The notes under the pieces: model-generated
Databases searched by the model: none
Seen by the model: only the letters and a program-made list of their open reading frames with translations
Told to the model about the DNA's origin: nothing
Position numbers and translations under genes: made by a program
Assembly: GCF_003023845.1 (NCBI RefSeq)
Contig: NZ_PYFT01000001.1
Coordinates: forward strand, 2,046,001-2,110,000
Source of the DNA: Adhaeribacter arboris
Lineage (GTDB): Bacteria; Bacteroidota; Bacteroidia; Cytophagales; Hymenobacteraceae
Reading direction: 5' to 3'
DNA length: 64,000 nt
Shown: piece after piece, positions 16,291 through 24,976 of the stretch
Position numbering within the stretch: the first letter of the stretch is position 1
Layout of the letters: every line of letters begins with the position of its first letter

Positions 16291-18267
16291 ATGCAGACAC
16301 TTTACTTTTTTAAAAAATCCAGTAGAATAAAGAATATCTTATTCATAAGCGTTCTTTTGTTAATTGGCAGTTTCGGTAAGCTTCAGGCGCAGGAAGCGCC
16401 TTTCCGGAAAGGAATTAATTTAACAAATTGGTTTCAGGCAGCCAGCGTTCGGGAAGTCCAGATTAATAAATATACCCGAAAAGATTTTGAGCAAATTAAA
16501 AGCTTAGGCTGCGATGTGATCCGGCTGCCGATTAATCTGCACTACATGACCAGCGGAGCTCCAAATTATACCCTGGAACCACTCTTCTTCCAGTTTTTAG
16601 ACCAGCCGGTACAATGGGCCGAAGAATTAAACCTGCACCTGATTTTAGATAATCATACCTTCGACCCAATTGCGAACACCCCGCCCGACATTGAGCAAAT
16701 TCTGAAAAAAGTGTGGCCGCAAGTGGCCCAGCATTACCGAAACCGCTCCAACTTACTCTACTACGAAGTTCTGAATGAGCCGCACGGCATTAGCGCTACT
16801 CAATGGAATGCTATTCAGCAAAAAGTTATCAACGCTATTCGGGCCGTGGATACCCAACATACTATAATTGTGGGCGCTACTAATTTTAACAGTTATCAAA
16901 GCATGGCCGAAATGCCGGTTTATCCGGATACGAACTTAATTTATACCTTCCATTTTTACGATCCGTTTTTGTTCACCCACCAAGGCGCTAGCTGGGTAGA
17001 ACCTTCGATGGAGCCATTAGCTCAAATGCCTTTTCCGTACCAAGCTACCAATATGCCCGCTTTACCCGCCACCTTAAAGAATACCTGGCTCGAAAGCGCT
17101 TATAACCAATATTCCACTGATGGCACCGTAGCCAAAGTAAAAGAATGGATTGATGTAGCGGCTAATTTTAAAAACACCCACGGAGTAAAAGTGTTTTGCG
17201 GCGAGTTTGGGGTGCTGGCTACGAATAGTCCGTCCACCGACCGGGTAAACTGGTATCAAACTGTGCGGAGTTATTTAGAAGAAAAAAATATTGCCTGGAC
17301 TACCTGGGATTACCACGGCGGCTTTGGTTTATTTAAACCCGGTGGCAATGATTTGTTTCACCACGATTTAAACATTCCGCTATTAACTGCTTTGGGTTTT
17401 AACCTGCCGCCACAAACCGATTTTACCATAAAACCCGATACGGTTGGTTTTTTAATTTACGATGATTATCTGGGGGCGGGCTTAAGCAATGAAAGTTACG
17501 GCAGCGGCAATGTAAACTTTTACTCACCCGACTTGCCCAACAACGGCAACTATAGCATTTCCTGGGCTAAAGCCGAGCAGTACAACAGTATTAGTTTAAA
17601 TTTTAAACCAGATAAAGATTTATCAGAATTACGGAAAAAAGCTTACGCGCTGGATTTTTTCGTGCGAGGCACTGCGCCCGGCGTAAACTTCGACCTCCGG
17701 TTTATTGATACTAAAACCACAGCTCCCAACGACCATCCCTGGCGGGCGGTTATTACTTTAGATGCGCAAAAAGTATCTTTCGACGGGCGCTGGCATCATC
17801 TCCATATCCCGCTGACGGACTTTGCAGAACAAGGAGCCTGGGACAACAACCAATGGTATAACCCGGAAGGTAAATTTGATTGGAGGCGGATTGACCGCCT
17901 GGAAATTACCAGTGAACATGCCGCTTTTAACAATAATCAACTGTGGTTCGATAATGTTTACCTGACTGATCAAGATACCGCGCAGGTGCGGCAGCCAGGA
18001 ACGGTTACGGGCACTAAAAAAAATCAAAATAAATCGGCAGTACATGTTTACCCCAATCCGGCGCGTAACCATTTAACAATTAAAGCGGAAACAAACGGCA
18101 AATTAACCTACGAAATACTGGATAATCTGGGTCGGGTTCTTTTAAGAAACAGCTTCCAGAGCCAAACGGAAGTAAATATACTTACCTTCCCCGCCGGAGT
18201 TTATTTGGTTAAATTAACGCAAACCGATCATTCGTATACTATCCACCGAATGGTTAAAGTTGATTAA
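16291..18267 (+). CDS. Secreted GH5-like glycoside hydrolase with carbohydrate-binding module and T9SS signal
   Basis: A 658-residue enzyme with a signal peptide (about 1-34, cleaved after LQAQ) and a GH5 (beta/alpha)8 catalytic domain to about residue 370. The acid/base is Glu163 in VLNEPHG and the nucleophile Glu305 in FCGEFG; the N-terminal FRKGINLTNWF is typical. A jelly-roll domain (about 385-570) resembles a carbohydrate-binding module, with an aromatic-rich surface and DRLEITSEH. The last 75 residues (from about 584, VHVYPNPARN, ending YTIHRMVKVD) are a type A type IX secretion sorting domain. The protein is therefore exported across the outer membrane and probably attached to the cell surface. 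The exact polysaccharide (cellulose, glucomannan, beta-glucan) is not readable. Confidence 0.9.
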   Translation: MQTLYFFKKSSRIKNILFISVLLLIGSFGKLQAQEAPFRKGINLTNWFQAASVREVQINKYTRKDFEQIKSLGCDVIRLPINLHYMTSGAPNYTLEPLFFQFLDQPVQWAEELNLHLILDNHTFDPIANTPPDIEQILKKVWPQVAQHYRNRSNLLYYEVLNEPHGISATQWNAIQQKVINAIRAVDTQHTIIVGATNFNSYQSMAEMPVYPDTNLIYTFHFYDPFLFTHQGASWVEPSMEPLAQMPFPYQATNMPALPATLKNTWLESAYNQYSTDGTVAKVKEWIDVAANFKNTHGVKVFCGEFGVLATNSPSTDRVNWYQTVRSYLEEKNIAWTTWDYHGGFGLFKPGGNDLFHHDLNIPLLTALGFNLPPQTDFTIKPDTVGFLIYDDYLGAGLSNESYGSGNVNFYSPDLPNNGNYSISWAKAEQYNSISLNFKPDKDLSELRKKAYALDFFVRGTAPGVNFDLRFIDTKTTAPNDHPWRAVITLDAQKVSFDGRWHHLHIPLTDFAEQGAWDNNQWYNPEGKFDWRRIDRLEITSEHAAFNNNQLWFDNVYLTDQDTAQVRQPGTVTGTKKNQNKSAVHVYPNPARNHLTIKAETNGKLTYEILDNLGRVLLRNSFQSQTEVNILTFPAGVYLVKLTQTDHSYTIHRMVKVD

Positions 18268-18404
18268 TTCGGTAATTAACCAGTCAAGCCGGTTTGTTTA
18301 CAAGCGCAACGGAATTCTAGATTGTACCCCGAAATTCTAAACTATTAAACCAGCCGAACGTAGGTAAGCGGCCAGGTAAATCGTTCCTGGTTATTTAATT
18401 CTGC

Positions 18405-18412
18405 TATCTTTG
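18405..18412 (+). promoter_or_regulatory. Bacteroidota -7 promoter element
   Basis: TATCTTTG followed by CCGC, a full match to TAnnTTTG, ends 17 bp before the start codon of the Bcr/CflA-type exporter. The predicted leader is therefore very short, about 10 nt. The -33 element is unclear. Confidence 0.6.
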
Positions 18413-18429
18413 CCGCTTATTTTTACCCC

Positions 18430-19662
18430 ATGACTCGTCAGAAATATTTTTCCCTTATCCTGATTTTAGGTACCCTTACCGCGCTTGGCCCTTTTTCCAT
18501 TGATATGTATTTGCCCGGCTTCCCGGCCATCGCGAAAGATTTACGTACTACAGTGGCCGATGTAGCGCTTTCTTTATCCAGTTTTTTCATTGGCATTTCG
18601 GCGGGTCAGTTGTTGTATGGTCCGTTACTAGACCGGTTCGGCCGCAAAAATCCGCTTTACGCCGGCTTAATGGTGTATGTTATTTCTTCGGTGGCTTGTG
18701 CTTTTGCTACTTCCATTGAAACTTTGGTGGCGCTGCGCTTTGTGCAGGCCATTGGTAGTTGCGCCGCGGCAGTTGCCTCGGTAGCCATGGTGCGCGACTT
18801 GTTCCCGATTGAAGATAACGCTAAAGTATTTTCGCTGCTGATGCTGGTAGTGGGCGTATCGCCGATGGTAGCGCCCACTGTAGGGGGTTACGTTACCGCT
18901 GATTTTGGCTGGCAAACCGTGTTTTTAATTTTAGCGGGCATGGGTGCCGCCATTTTAGCGGCCGTTTATTTTGGTTTACCCGAAAGCAGTAAACCCGATC
19001 CCTCTTACTCCTTAAAACCTAAACCTATTTTAACCAATTTCTTTGGCGTATTAAGAGTGCCGCAATTTTACACGTATGCCTTTTCGGGAGCTATTTCGTT
19101 TGCCGGTTTGCTGGCGTATGTATCGGGTTCGCCTTTGCTCTTTATGGAAATTTTTAAAGTGGGTGAAAAACAGTACGGCTGGATCTTCGCTTTTCTTTCC
19201 GTTGGCTTAATCGGCGCTAGTCAGGTAAATAGTATTTTACTTAAGAAATACCGCAGCGAACAAATTATACTCACGGCACTTTTTTGCCAATCGTTCACGG
19301 CTCTATTATTTGTAATTGCCACCACGATGGGCTGGCTGGGATTGTTTGCCACCATTGCTTTTATTTTTGTTTACTTGTGCTGCCTGGGTTTAACTTTCCC
19401 GAATGCGTCGGCTTTATCCATGCGGCCTTTTTCTAAAAATGCCGGTAGCGCCTCCGCCTTAATGGGAGCATCGCAAATGGGTTTTGGGGCAATGGCTACG
19501 GTATTGTTAAGTTTATTTGAAGCCCGTTCGGCCTTGCCCATGACCGCTATTATGCTCGGCTCGGCTTTGTTGGCTTTCATTATATTAGTATGGGGTCGTA
19601 AAGCTATTCCGGCTACCGAAGATGAACCCCAGATAGAAGCACCCGCCGGTATGCTGCATTAA
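18430..19662 (+). CDS. Bcr/CflA-family multidrug exporter (MFS, DHA1)
   Basis: A 410-residue, 12-helix inner-membrane drug:proton antiporter. It begins with the family hallmark GPFSIDMYLPGFPAIAKDL. It then has LLYGPLLDRFGRKNPLYAGL (motif A), RFVQAIGSCAAAVASVAMVRDLF, VSPMVAPTVGGYV (motif C) and a C-terminal half with NASALSMRPFSKNAGSASAL. Members export bicyclomycin, chloramphenicol or other compounds; specificity cannot be predicted. It is a single-gene unit with its own promoter. Confidence 0.92.
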   Translation: MTRQKYFSLILILGTLTALGPFSIDMYLPGFPAIAKDLRTTVADVALSLSSFFIGISAGQLLYGPLLDRFGRKNPLYAGLMVYVISSVACAFATSIETLVALRFVQAIGSCAAAVASVAMVRDLFPIEDNAKVFSLLMLVVGVSPMVAPTVGGYVTADFGWQTVFLILAGMGAAILAAVYFGLPESSKPDPSYSLKPKPILTNFFGVLRVPQFYTYAFSGAISFAGLLAYVSGSPLLFMEIFKVGEKQYGWIFAFLSVGLIGASQVNSILLKKYRSEQIILTALFCQSFTALLFVIATTMGWLGLFATIAFIFVYLCCLGLTFPNASALSMRPFSKNAGSASALMGASQMGFGAMATVLLSLFEARSALPMTAIMLGSALLAFIILVWGRKAIPATEDEPQIEAPAGMLH

Positions 19663-19774
19663 AAATTAAGATAACATCCAGTAAAGATTCAAAGTAAATT
19701 CTATAGATTAAAACAGGAACTCGCCTCCGTTGAGGAGGTGCTAAGAACAGCTTTAAACACCTAAATTCTACTTT

Positions 19775-21562
19775 ATGATTGTAAAAGCCGGACCCGTACA
19801 GGCCCTTTATGATAAAGGTTTTCTGCGGTACATCCAAACTGCGGGGCACGAAGTGGTACGTATGATTTACTTTGCCGTCCGCGATCAGGATTGGGAAACC
19901 ATTCTCGGCACTTTAACCGATGAACACATTCATACTTCCGAAGATACTTTTTCTATCAGCTATACCTACCACCTAAACCACCAAGATATTAAAATGAAGT
20001 GGCAGGCCAAAATAAAAGGTCAGGCGGACGGCACTATTACGTTTGATTTAAAGGGCTTCGCTCAAAGTAATTTTTTAAGAAACCGGGCGGGTTTTTGCGT
20101 GCTGCACCCCATAACGGGTATAACTGGGCAATCATGTCGCCTGGAACACCCGGATGGCAGTTTTACCTACGGCACCTTCCCTATTCGTATCAGCCCGCAC
20201 CAGCCTTTTCTTAATTTAAAAGCCATGGAATGGCCGGTTGCCGAACAAGGAGTAGCCCGCCTGGAATTTAGCGGGGATATTTTTGAATCTGAAGACCAAC
20301 GCAACTGGTCCGATGCATCTTATAAAACGTACTGTACTCCTTTAAGTAAGCCTATTCCGGCTCAGGTACATTCCGGCGATGAAATACAACAACAGGTAGT
20401 TTTCCGGTTGGTAAAGCCGGTACCAGTGGTAACTACTACCCCCACTACTCTCCTTTCGCGCATTCACGTACATCCGCAGCCGATAGCCTTCCCGGAACTA
20501 GGGCTAGGAATGAATTCTTTTGGCTCAGATCCTAACGCAAATGAAGTCCATTTTCTGCAAAGTCTCGGTTTAAAACACCTCCGGGCAGATGTTTTCTTAA
20601 ATCAGGCGCACTGGCGGGAACCGCTAAAAAGGTCCTTACACCAAAGCACCATCCTGACTATTCCTTTAGAACTGGCCTTGTTTTTTGGCGAGGATGCTTC
20701 AGAGCAGGTTCATTCGTTCGTAAATTTTATTCAAGCACAAGCTGTACCACTACAAAGTATTTTAATTTTTGATGCCGCTAAGAGTTACACTACCGATGCC
20801 TTACTGCAGAAAGTAGTTCCGGCTTTACGCACTACTTTTCCGGGAGTACCATTAGGAGGGGGCAGCGATGCCAACTTTACTGAATTTAACCGGCATCCTT
20901 TTACCCTTACCTCCACTGATTTTGTAGTTTATGCCATTAACCCGCAAGTGCACGCCTTTGATGATCTAACGTTAATAGAAAATACCGCTTCCCAGGCCGA
21001 CACCGTTGAGAGTGCCCGGCATATAGCAGGTAAGCGACCCATTCATCTATCGCCGGTTACTTTAAAACCGCGGTTTAACGCCATTGTTTCTTCCGACCAA
21101 AATACTTCTACGATCCCAACCGATCCACGTCAGCCAACCAGTTTTATCTCCGGCTGGACCTTGGCCAGCCTGAAATACTTAACCGAAGCGGGCGCTGCCT
21201 CCATTACTTATTTTGAAACCACGGGCCCAAATGGCATTTACCACCAAGATCAACCTTATGCGGTGGGTTACTTGCTGGCCTATATTCTGGCGTTTAAACC
21301 AATCCACGTTTTACCTACTAATCACCCGGAACCTTTGAAAATAACTTCTTTTTTGCTGCGTAATGATATCGGTAGCTGTTTATTGATAGCTAATCACACT
21401 TCTGAACCGCAGGTAGTAGAGCTGCCGGAAAATTTTATTATTCATACGCACACTATCATCGGAACAGCCACTGGCAAAGCTACCTACCCCAATTACTTAC
21501 CTGGTTCTCAGCTCACCCTTTCGGCTTTTCAAACTGTTGCCCTGGACGGAGCTTTACTTTAA
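19775..21562 (+). CDS. D-apionate lactonase-like protein (ApnL-type)
   Basis: A 595-residue protein without signal peptide. Residues 1-210 form a beta-rich domain with motifs I associate with the D-apionate lactonase (ApnL) group: KAGPVQALYDKGFLRYI, VRMIYFAVRDQDW, RAGFCVLHPITGITGQ and EDQRNWSDASYKTY. A TIM-barrel-like central part follows (LKHLRADVF, TILTIPLELALFF, ILIFDAAKSY, ASITYFETTGPNGIYHQ), then a small C-terminal beta domain. In characterised pathways ApnL opens D-apionolactone to D-apionate. None of the other apionate genes is adjacent here, so the substrate may differ. The assignment is from memory of the family and not from alignment. Confidence 0.68.
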   Translation: MIVKAGPVQALYDKGFLRYIQTAGHEVVRMIYFAVRDQDWETILGTLTDEHIHTSEDTFSISYTYHLNHQDIKMKWQAKIKGQADGTITFDLKGFAQSNFLRNRAGFCVLHPITGITGQSCRLEHPDGSFTYGTFPIRISPHQPFLNLKAMEWPVAEQGVARLEFSGDIFESEDQRNWSDASYKTYCTPLSKPIPAQVHSGDEIQQQVVFRLVKPVPVVTTTPTTLLSRIHVHPQPIAFPELGLGMNSFGSDPNANEVHFLQSLGLKHLRADVFLNQAHWREPLKRSLHQSTILTIPLELALFFGEDASEQVHSFVNFIQAQAVPLQSILIFDAAKSYTTDALLQKVVPALRTTFPGVPLGGGSDANFTEFNRHPFTLTSTDFVVYAINPQVHAFDDLTLIENTASQADTVESARHIAGKRPIHLSPVTLKPRFNAIVSSDQNTSTIPTDPRQPTSFISGWTLASLKYLTEAGAASITYFETTGPNGIYHQDQPYAVGYLLAYILAFKPIHVLPTNHPEPLKITSFLLRNDIGSCLLIANHTSEPQVVELPENFIIHTHTIIGTATGKATYPNYLPGSQLTLSAFQTVALDGALL

Positions 21563-21691
21563 AATTTATAAAATAAAAAGAACCTTTTGACACAGGTGCG
21601 CGGCAAAACACAAGACAAAAATAAAATAATAAAAGGTTATCTATCTGTGTTGCCAACCATTAACAGGGCTTATTTTAAATTTTAAACGGGG

Positions 21692-22327
21692 ATGACCATC
21701 CATAACCTGAAACCAAACGAACGCGAGGTAATTAAACTAGCTAACCACTTCGGTAAACGGGCGGAGAAACTAATAAAACTAGGTAAACTTAGTCCGGAGC
21801 ACCAGCAAGTTTCCGAATCGTGTACAAAATTAACGGAGCAGATTTACGCGCACGCGGCTGCCCGCGAAGTTGTTTTAGAAAGGCGCGAGAAGCTGGGTAA
21901 AATTGTGCAAGACCATGCTACCTGCCCACAATGCCACAAAAATTCGCATCTAAAAATAACCGGCATTGCTCGCCACGAGAAAGGTTGGCAATCGAATAAA
22001 TATAAATGCCGCCGTTGCAACGTGCAGTTTACCTGGAACCGCCCGAACAATCCCTGGGATATGCTGCTTTTTATGCAGGATTACGTGGCAAAATTAAACG
22101 CAAATATTGATAACGAGGCTTTAGACCCTGAAGTCCGGCAACATTCCGAAATAGTAGTAGAACAAATAAAGCAAAACATTTTGCAGCTTGAACCGGTTTT
22201 AAACCAGTCGGATGAAGAATTTACGCAAATGAACCAGCGCGACGAGGAAATGACCCGGCTCCTGCAAAGCTTCAAGAGCTATCTTCAAATAGAGAAAATA
22301 AAAATGGATTCCTGGCAAATAGATTAA
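21692..22327 (+). CDS. Unknown protein with central zinc ribbon
   Basis: A 211-residue cytoplasmic protein of unknown function. Helical, charged N- and C-terminal parts flank a likely zinc ribbon with Cys78-x2-Cys81 (CPQCHKN) and Cys106-x2-Cys109 (YKCRRCNVQFTW). The C-terminal half is rich in E and Q and probably coiled. Binding to nucleic acid or to a protein partner is possible, but nothing specific can be claimed. A strong hairpin terminator follows. Confidence 0.75.
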   Translation: MTIHNLKPNEREVIKLANHFGKRAEKLIKLGKLSPEHQQVSESCTKLTEQIYAHAAAREVVLERREKLGKIVQDHATCPQCHKNSHLKITGIARHEKGWQSNKYKCRRCNVQFTWNRPNNPWDMLLFMQDYVAKLNANIDNEALDPEVRQHSEIVVEQIKQNILQLEPVLNQSDEEFTQMNQRDEEMTRLLQSFKSYLQIEKIKMDSWQID

Positions 22328-22352
22328 CTACTTTTACGTATTAGTTTTAATC

Positions 22353-22378
22353 AAGCCTTCCGTTACGAACGAAGGCTT
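22353..22378 (+). terminator. Rho-independent terminator
   Basis: AAGCCTTC and GAAGGCTT form an 8-bp stem extended by GTT/AAC inside with one bulge, followed by TTATTTTTT. It ends the zinc-ribbon gene 26 bp upstream and separates it from the heme oxygenase gene. Confidence 0.8.
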
Positions 22379-22409
22379 TTATTTTTTAGAATTAGAGTTT
22401 GCTTTTTGT

Positions 22410-22987
22410 ATGATTTTAGAAGCTTTAAAAGCTAAAACTGCCGCCTGCCACCGTAACGTAGAAGCCAGCCCTCTAATGCAGCCCATTGCTACCCGCCAAC
22501 TTACTCCGGAAAATTACACGCAAATTCTACGCAAATTCTACGGTTTTTTTCAGCCCCTGGAAAGTTCAATTCACCTTGTACCTAGCTTAGAATATTACCT
22601 GCCCGACTTACCTACCCGCCGAAAAGCCGCCAGTATTTTGCAGGATTTACGCGCCATTAACCAAGAAAACATTGCACTGGCTACGTTACCCCTTTGCCCA
22701 GATTTGCCGCGTATTTCGGAAATAAGCGAAGCCTTGGGGCTTTGTATGTAATGGAAGGATCTACTTTAGGCGGAAAGGTAATTTCGAAGATTGTTTACGA
22801 AACTTTAGGGTATACTCCGGAAAACGGCATTGCTTTTTTTAACGGCTATGGTACTCAGACCGGCCCCAAGTGGAAAGCTTTTCAGGAAGCTTTAACGCGA
22901 TTTGCCTTAACTCCGGCGCAGGAGGAAGCCATTGTTACTACGGCTACCCGTACCTTTCAGAAGTTAGAAGTTTGGTTTAATACTTAA
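22410..22987 (+). pseudogene. bphO: Heme oxygenase (bphO-type) broken by a single-base frameshift
   Basis: Two overlapping frames together encode one heme oxygenase of about 190 residues. The first (22410-22751) has the proximal heme ligand His14 in TAACHRNVEASPLMQPI and runs to EISEALG. It then ends at a stop at 22749-22751. The second frame continues exactly where needed with LGALYVMEGSTLGGKVI, the conserved distal-helix motif (YxxEGSxLGG), to the C-terminus. The shift lies at the G-run at about 22731-22741 and is explained by one missing base. Heme oxygenase makes biliverdin, the chromophore of the phytochrome encoded 185 bp downstream, so a functional gene is expected. It is either an assembly error at a homopolymer, a recent mutation, or less likely programmed frameshifting. 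Confidence 0.88.
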
Positions 22988-22998
22988 ACGCTAATAAG

Positions 22999-23166
22999 TA
23001 GGTAGTACGTTTTACGTCTTTAATGTTTAGTGCGTAAATGCCTTATAATTAATTTAATTCTGTCCGAGCACTTAAAAAATCCGCTATAATTAAAATTTAA
23101 GTTAAATCTAGTATAGCATATTCATATACAAAGCTTTGAAAACGTACAACGTAAACCTACTACCTA
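22999..23166. repeat. Element bounded by imperfect inverted repeats (MITE-like)
   Basis: The sequence TAGGTAGTACGTTTTACGT at 22999-23017 is mirrored by ACGTAAACCTACTACCTA at 23149-23166, 17 of about 19 positions matching. Together they frame a 168-bp AT-rich non-coding segment between bphO and bphP. It could be a small non-autonomous mobile element or a large stem structure. No target-site duplication is evident. Confidence 0.4.
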
Positions 23167-23171
23167 TTTAA

Positions 23172-24710
23172 ATGGATATTCCTACCAATAAAAATTACGA
23201 TTCGGAGTTTTGCGGCAGTTTGCCCCTGCACTTTATTAATTTAGTACAGCCTCACGGCTTTATCATGGTGGTGCAAAAAGAAACCTTTCTGATCCGGCAA
23301 ATCAGCGAAAATGTAACGGATTTTCTAGGGGTTACTCCCGCCGATATCCTTAACCGGAATTTAACTGAATTTATATTAGCCGAGCAAATAGAGGTAATCC
23401 GACGCAAAACCCAGCAATGGAATATCGAAGACCGCATTCCCGAAAATGTTTCTTTTACCATCAACAGCGTCGAGAAGAATTTTAGTGCGGTTATTCATAG
23501 CAAAGAAAACTACATTTTACTGGAACTGGAACCCATTCAGCCGCTGGCGCCTGGCCAACTGGATTTTGTGCACATCTACCAGGAAATCATGTTTATTTTG
23601 GCGGCCTTTAAAAAAGCCGATACCATTGAGAAGCTGGGCCAGATTGCCGTTACGGAAATTAAAAAGTTATCTGGTTTTGACCGGGTAATGATTTATAGGT
23701 TTGATAAAAACTGGAACGGCAGTGTACTCGCCGAAGCTTTGGAGCCCGACTTGCAGCCTTATTTAAATTTATGTTTCCCGGCTTCGGATGTACCACGCAA
23801 TGCCCGCGATTTATATTTTAAAAATCCGTACCGTTTCCTTCCGAACCGGGAGTATACGCCCGCCCGGCTCGTACCGGTTTTAAATCCTATTTCTTCCAAT
23901 TTTACCGATTTATCGGATTGTAATTTACGCAGTGTGGCCAACGTTCACTTGCAATATTTAAAAAATATGGGGGTACAGGCTTCTATGTCGACTCCTATTA
24001 TTAAAGACAACCTGCTTTGGGGATTAATTTCCTGCCATCATAAAACGGCTAAAAACTTGTCTTTCGAAATGCGTTCGGCCTTTGTTTTATTATCTTCCAT
24101 TATTTCGGCGCAGGTAGTAGCCAAAGAAAACGAGCAAAGCTTAGGTCAGATTAATAACCTGAACGAAGTTTTCACGAAACTATTGGCCCAAATGTACCAA
24201 GAACCGGATTTCAGGCAAGGTTTAATTCAAGGAGCTTATACCCTGAACCATTTATTCACGAGTACGGGTGCCGCCATTGTGCTGGATGGCGAAATCAAAA
24301 AAGTGGGTAAAACCCCGACGAACGACGAGATAAAGAGTATTGTGCATTGGTTACAGCGCTCCCGGATAAATAAAATATATATTACCGAAAACCTGACGCA
24401 ATTTCTGGAACCTGCCATTCATTATAAAGAAGTGGCGAGTGGTTTAATTGCTTTACCTATTGCCCTGGAAAGAGGTGACTATATCTTAGGTTTCCGGGAA
24501 GAAAGAGCGCAAACGATTGACTGGGGGGGTAACCCGAATCAAGCTATTACTATAGAACCAGATGGTAAAACCTATCACCCCCGAAATTCCTTTGCTGTTT
24601 GGCAAGAACAAGTGAAAAACATGTCCTTACCTTGGTCGGAGCAAGACGTGCAAATGGCGGAACAGTTACGGATTGCGGTATTAGAACGAATAGTAAGAGA
24701 TAGCCATTAA
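23172..24710 (+). CDS. bphP: Bacteriophytochrome photosensory module (PAS-GAF-PHY), no output domain
   Basis: A 512-residue red/far-red photoreceptor core. Cys14 in EFCGSLPLHFINLVQPHGF is the expected biliverdin attachment site. The PAS domain (about 15-120) leads to a GAF domain with FPASDVPRNARDLY (Asp206) and the chromophore-pocket histidines in NVHLQYLKNMGVQASMS and GLISCHHKT. The PHY domain contains the tongue motif PRNSFAVWQEQV. The protein stops about 20 residues after the PHY domain, where a histidine kinase normally follows, so it cannot signal by itself. The next gene encodes a histidine kinase hybrid and may be the partner. Upstream lies the matching heme oxygenase. Confidence 0.95.
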   Translation: MDIPTNKNYDSEFCGSLPLHFINLVQPHGFIMVVQKETFLIRQISENVTDFLGVTPADILNRNLTEFILAEQIEVIRRKTQQWNIEDRIPENVSFTINSVEKNFSAVIHSKENYILLELEPIQPLAPGQLDFVHIYQEIMFILAAFKKADTIEKLGQIAVTEIKKLSGFDRVMIYRFDKNWNGSVLAEALEPDLQPYLNLCFPASDVPRNARDLYFKNPYRFLPNREYTPARLVPVLNPISSNFTDLSDCNLRSVANVHLQYLKNMGVQASMSTPIIKDNLLWGLISCHHKTAKNLSFEMRSAFVLLSSIISAQVVAKENEQSLGQINNLNEVFTKLLAQMYQEPDFRQGLIQGAYTLNHLFTSTGAAIVLDGEIKKVGKTPTNDEIKSIVHWLQRSRINKIYITENLTQFLEPAIHYKEVASGLIALPIALERGDYILGFREERAQTIDWGGNPNQAITIEPDGKTYHPRNSFAVWQEQVKNMSLPWSEQDVQMAEQLRIAVLERIVRDSH

Positions 24711-24910
24711 TGCTTCGGAAAGGTTAGAGTTGGATAATGATGCTGGTTTGTTAATTTTAGATAGAAATAGTAAATAGATAATAAATAAGTAGGCGGGTAG
24801 TTTATTCTAAATAGTCGTATAATCCGCGTTTAAATGATAATTTTAGGTCATCTTACATCTTCCGCAAGAAAGTAGTGCATTTAGCCACTAAAACAACCGG
24901 AAATTATTCC

Positions 24911-24936
24911 TTGATAAAAGGCAAACCCGATCTTTG
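24911..24936 (+). promoter_or_regulatory. Possible promoter of the CheB-CheR-kinase gene
   Basis: TTG at 24911-24913 and GATCTTTG at 24929-24936 (one mismatch to TAnnTTTG) followed by CCGC, the same tail as the promoters at 15515 and 18405. Spacing is 15 bp, shorter than the usual 19-20. It suggests the kinase can be transcribed independently of bphP. Confidence 0.4.
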
Positions 24937-24976
24937 CCGCGTTAAGATGGAAAGCTGATGGCTTCGGCAAAATAGA

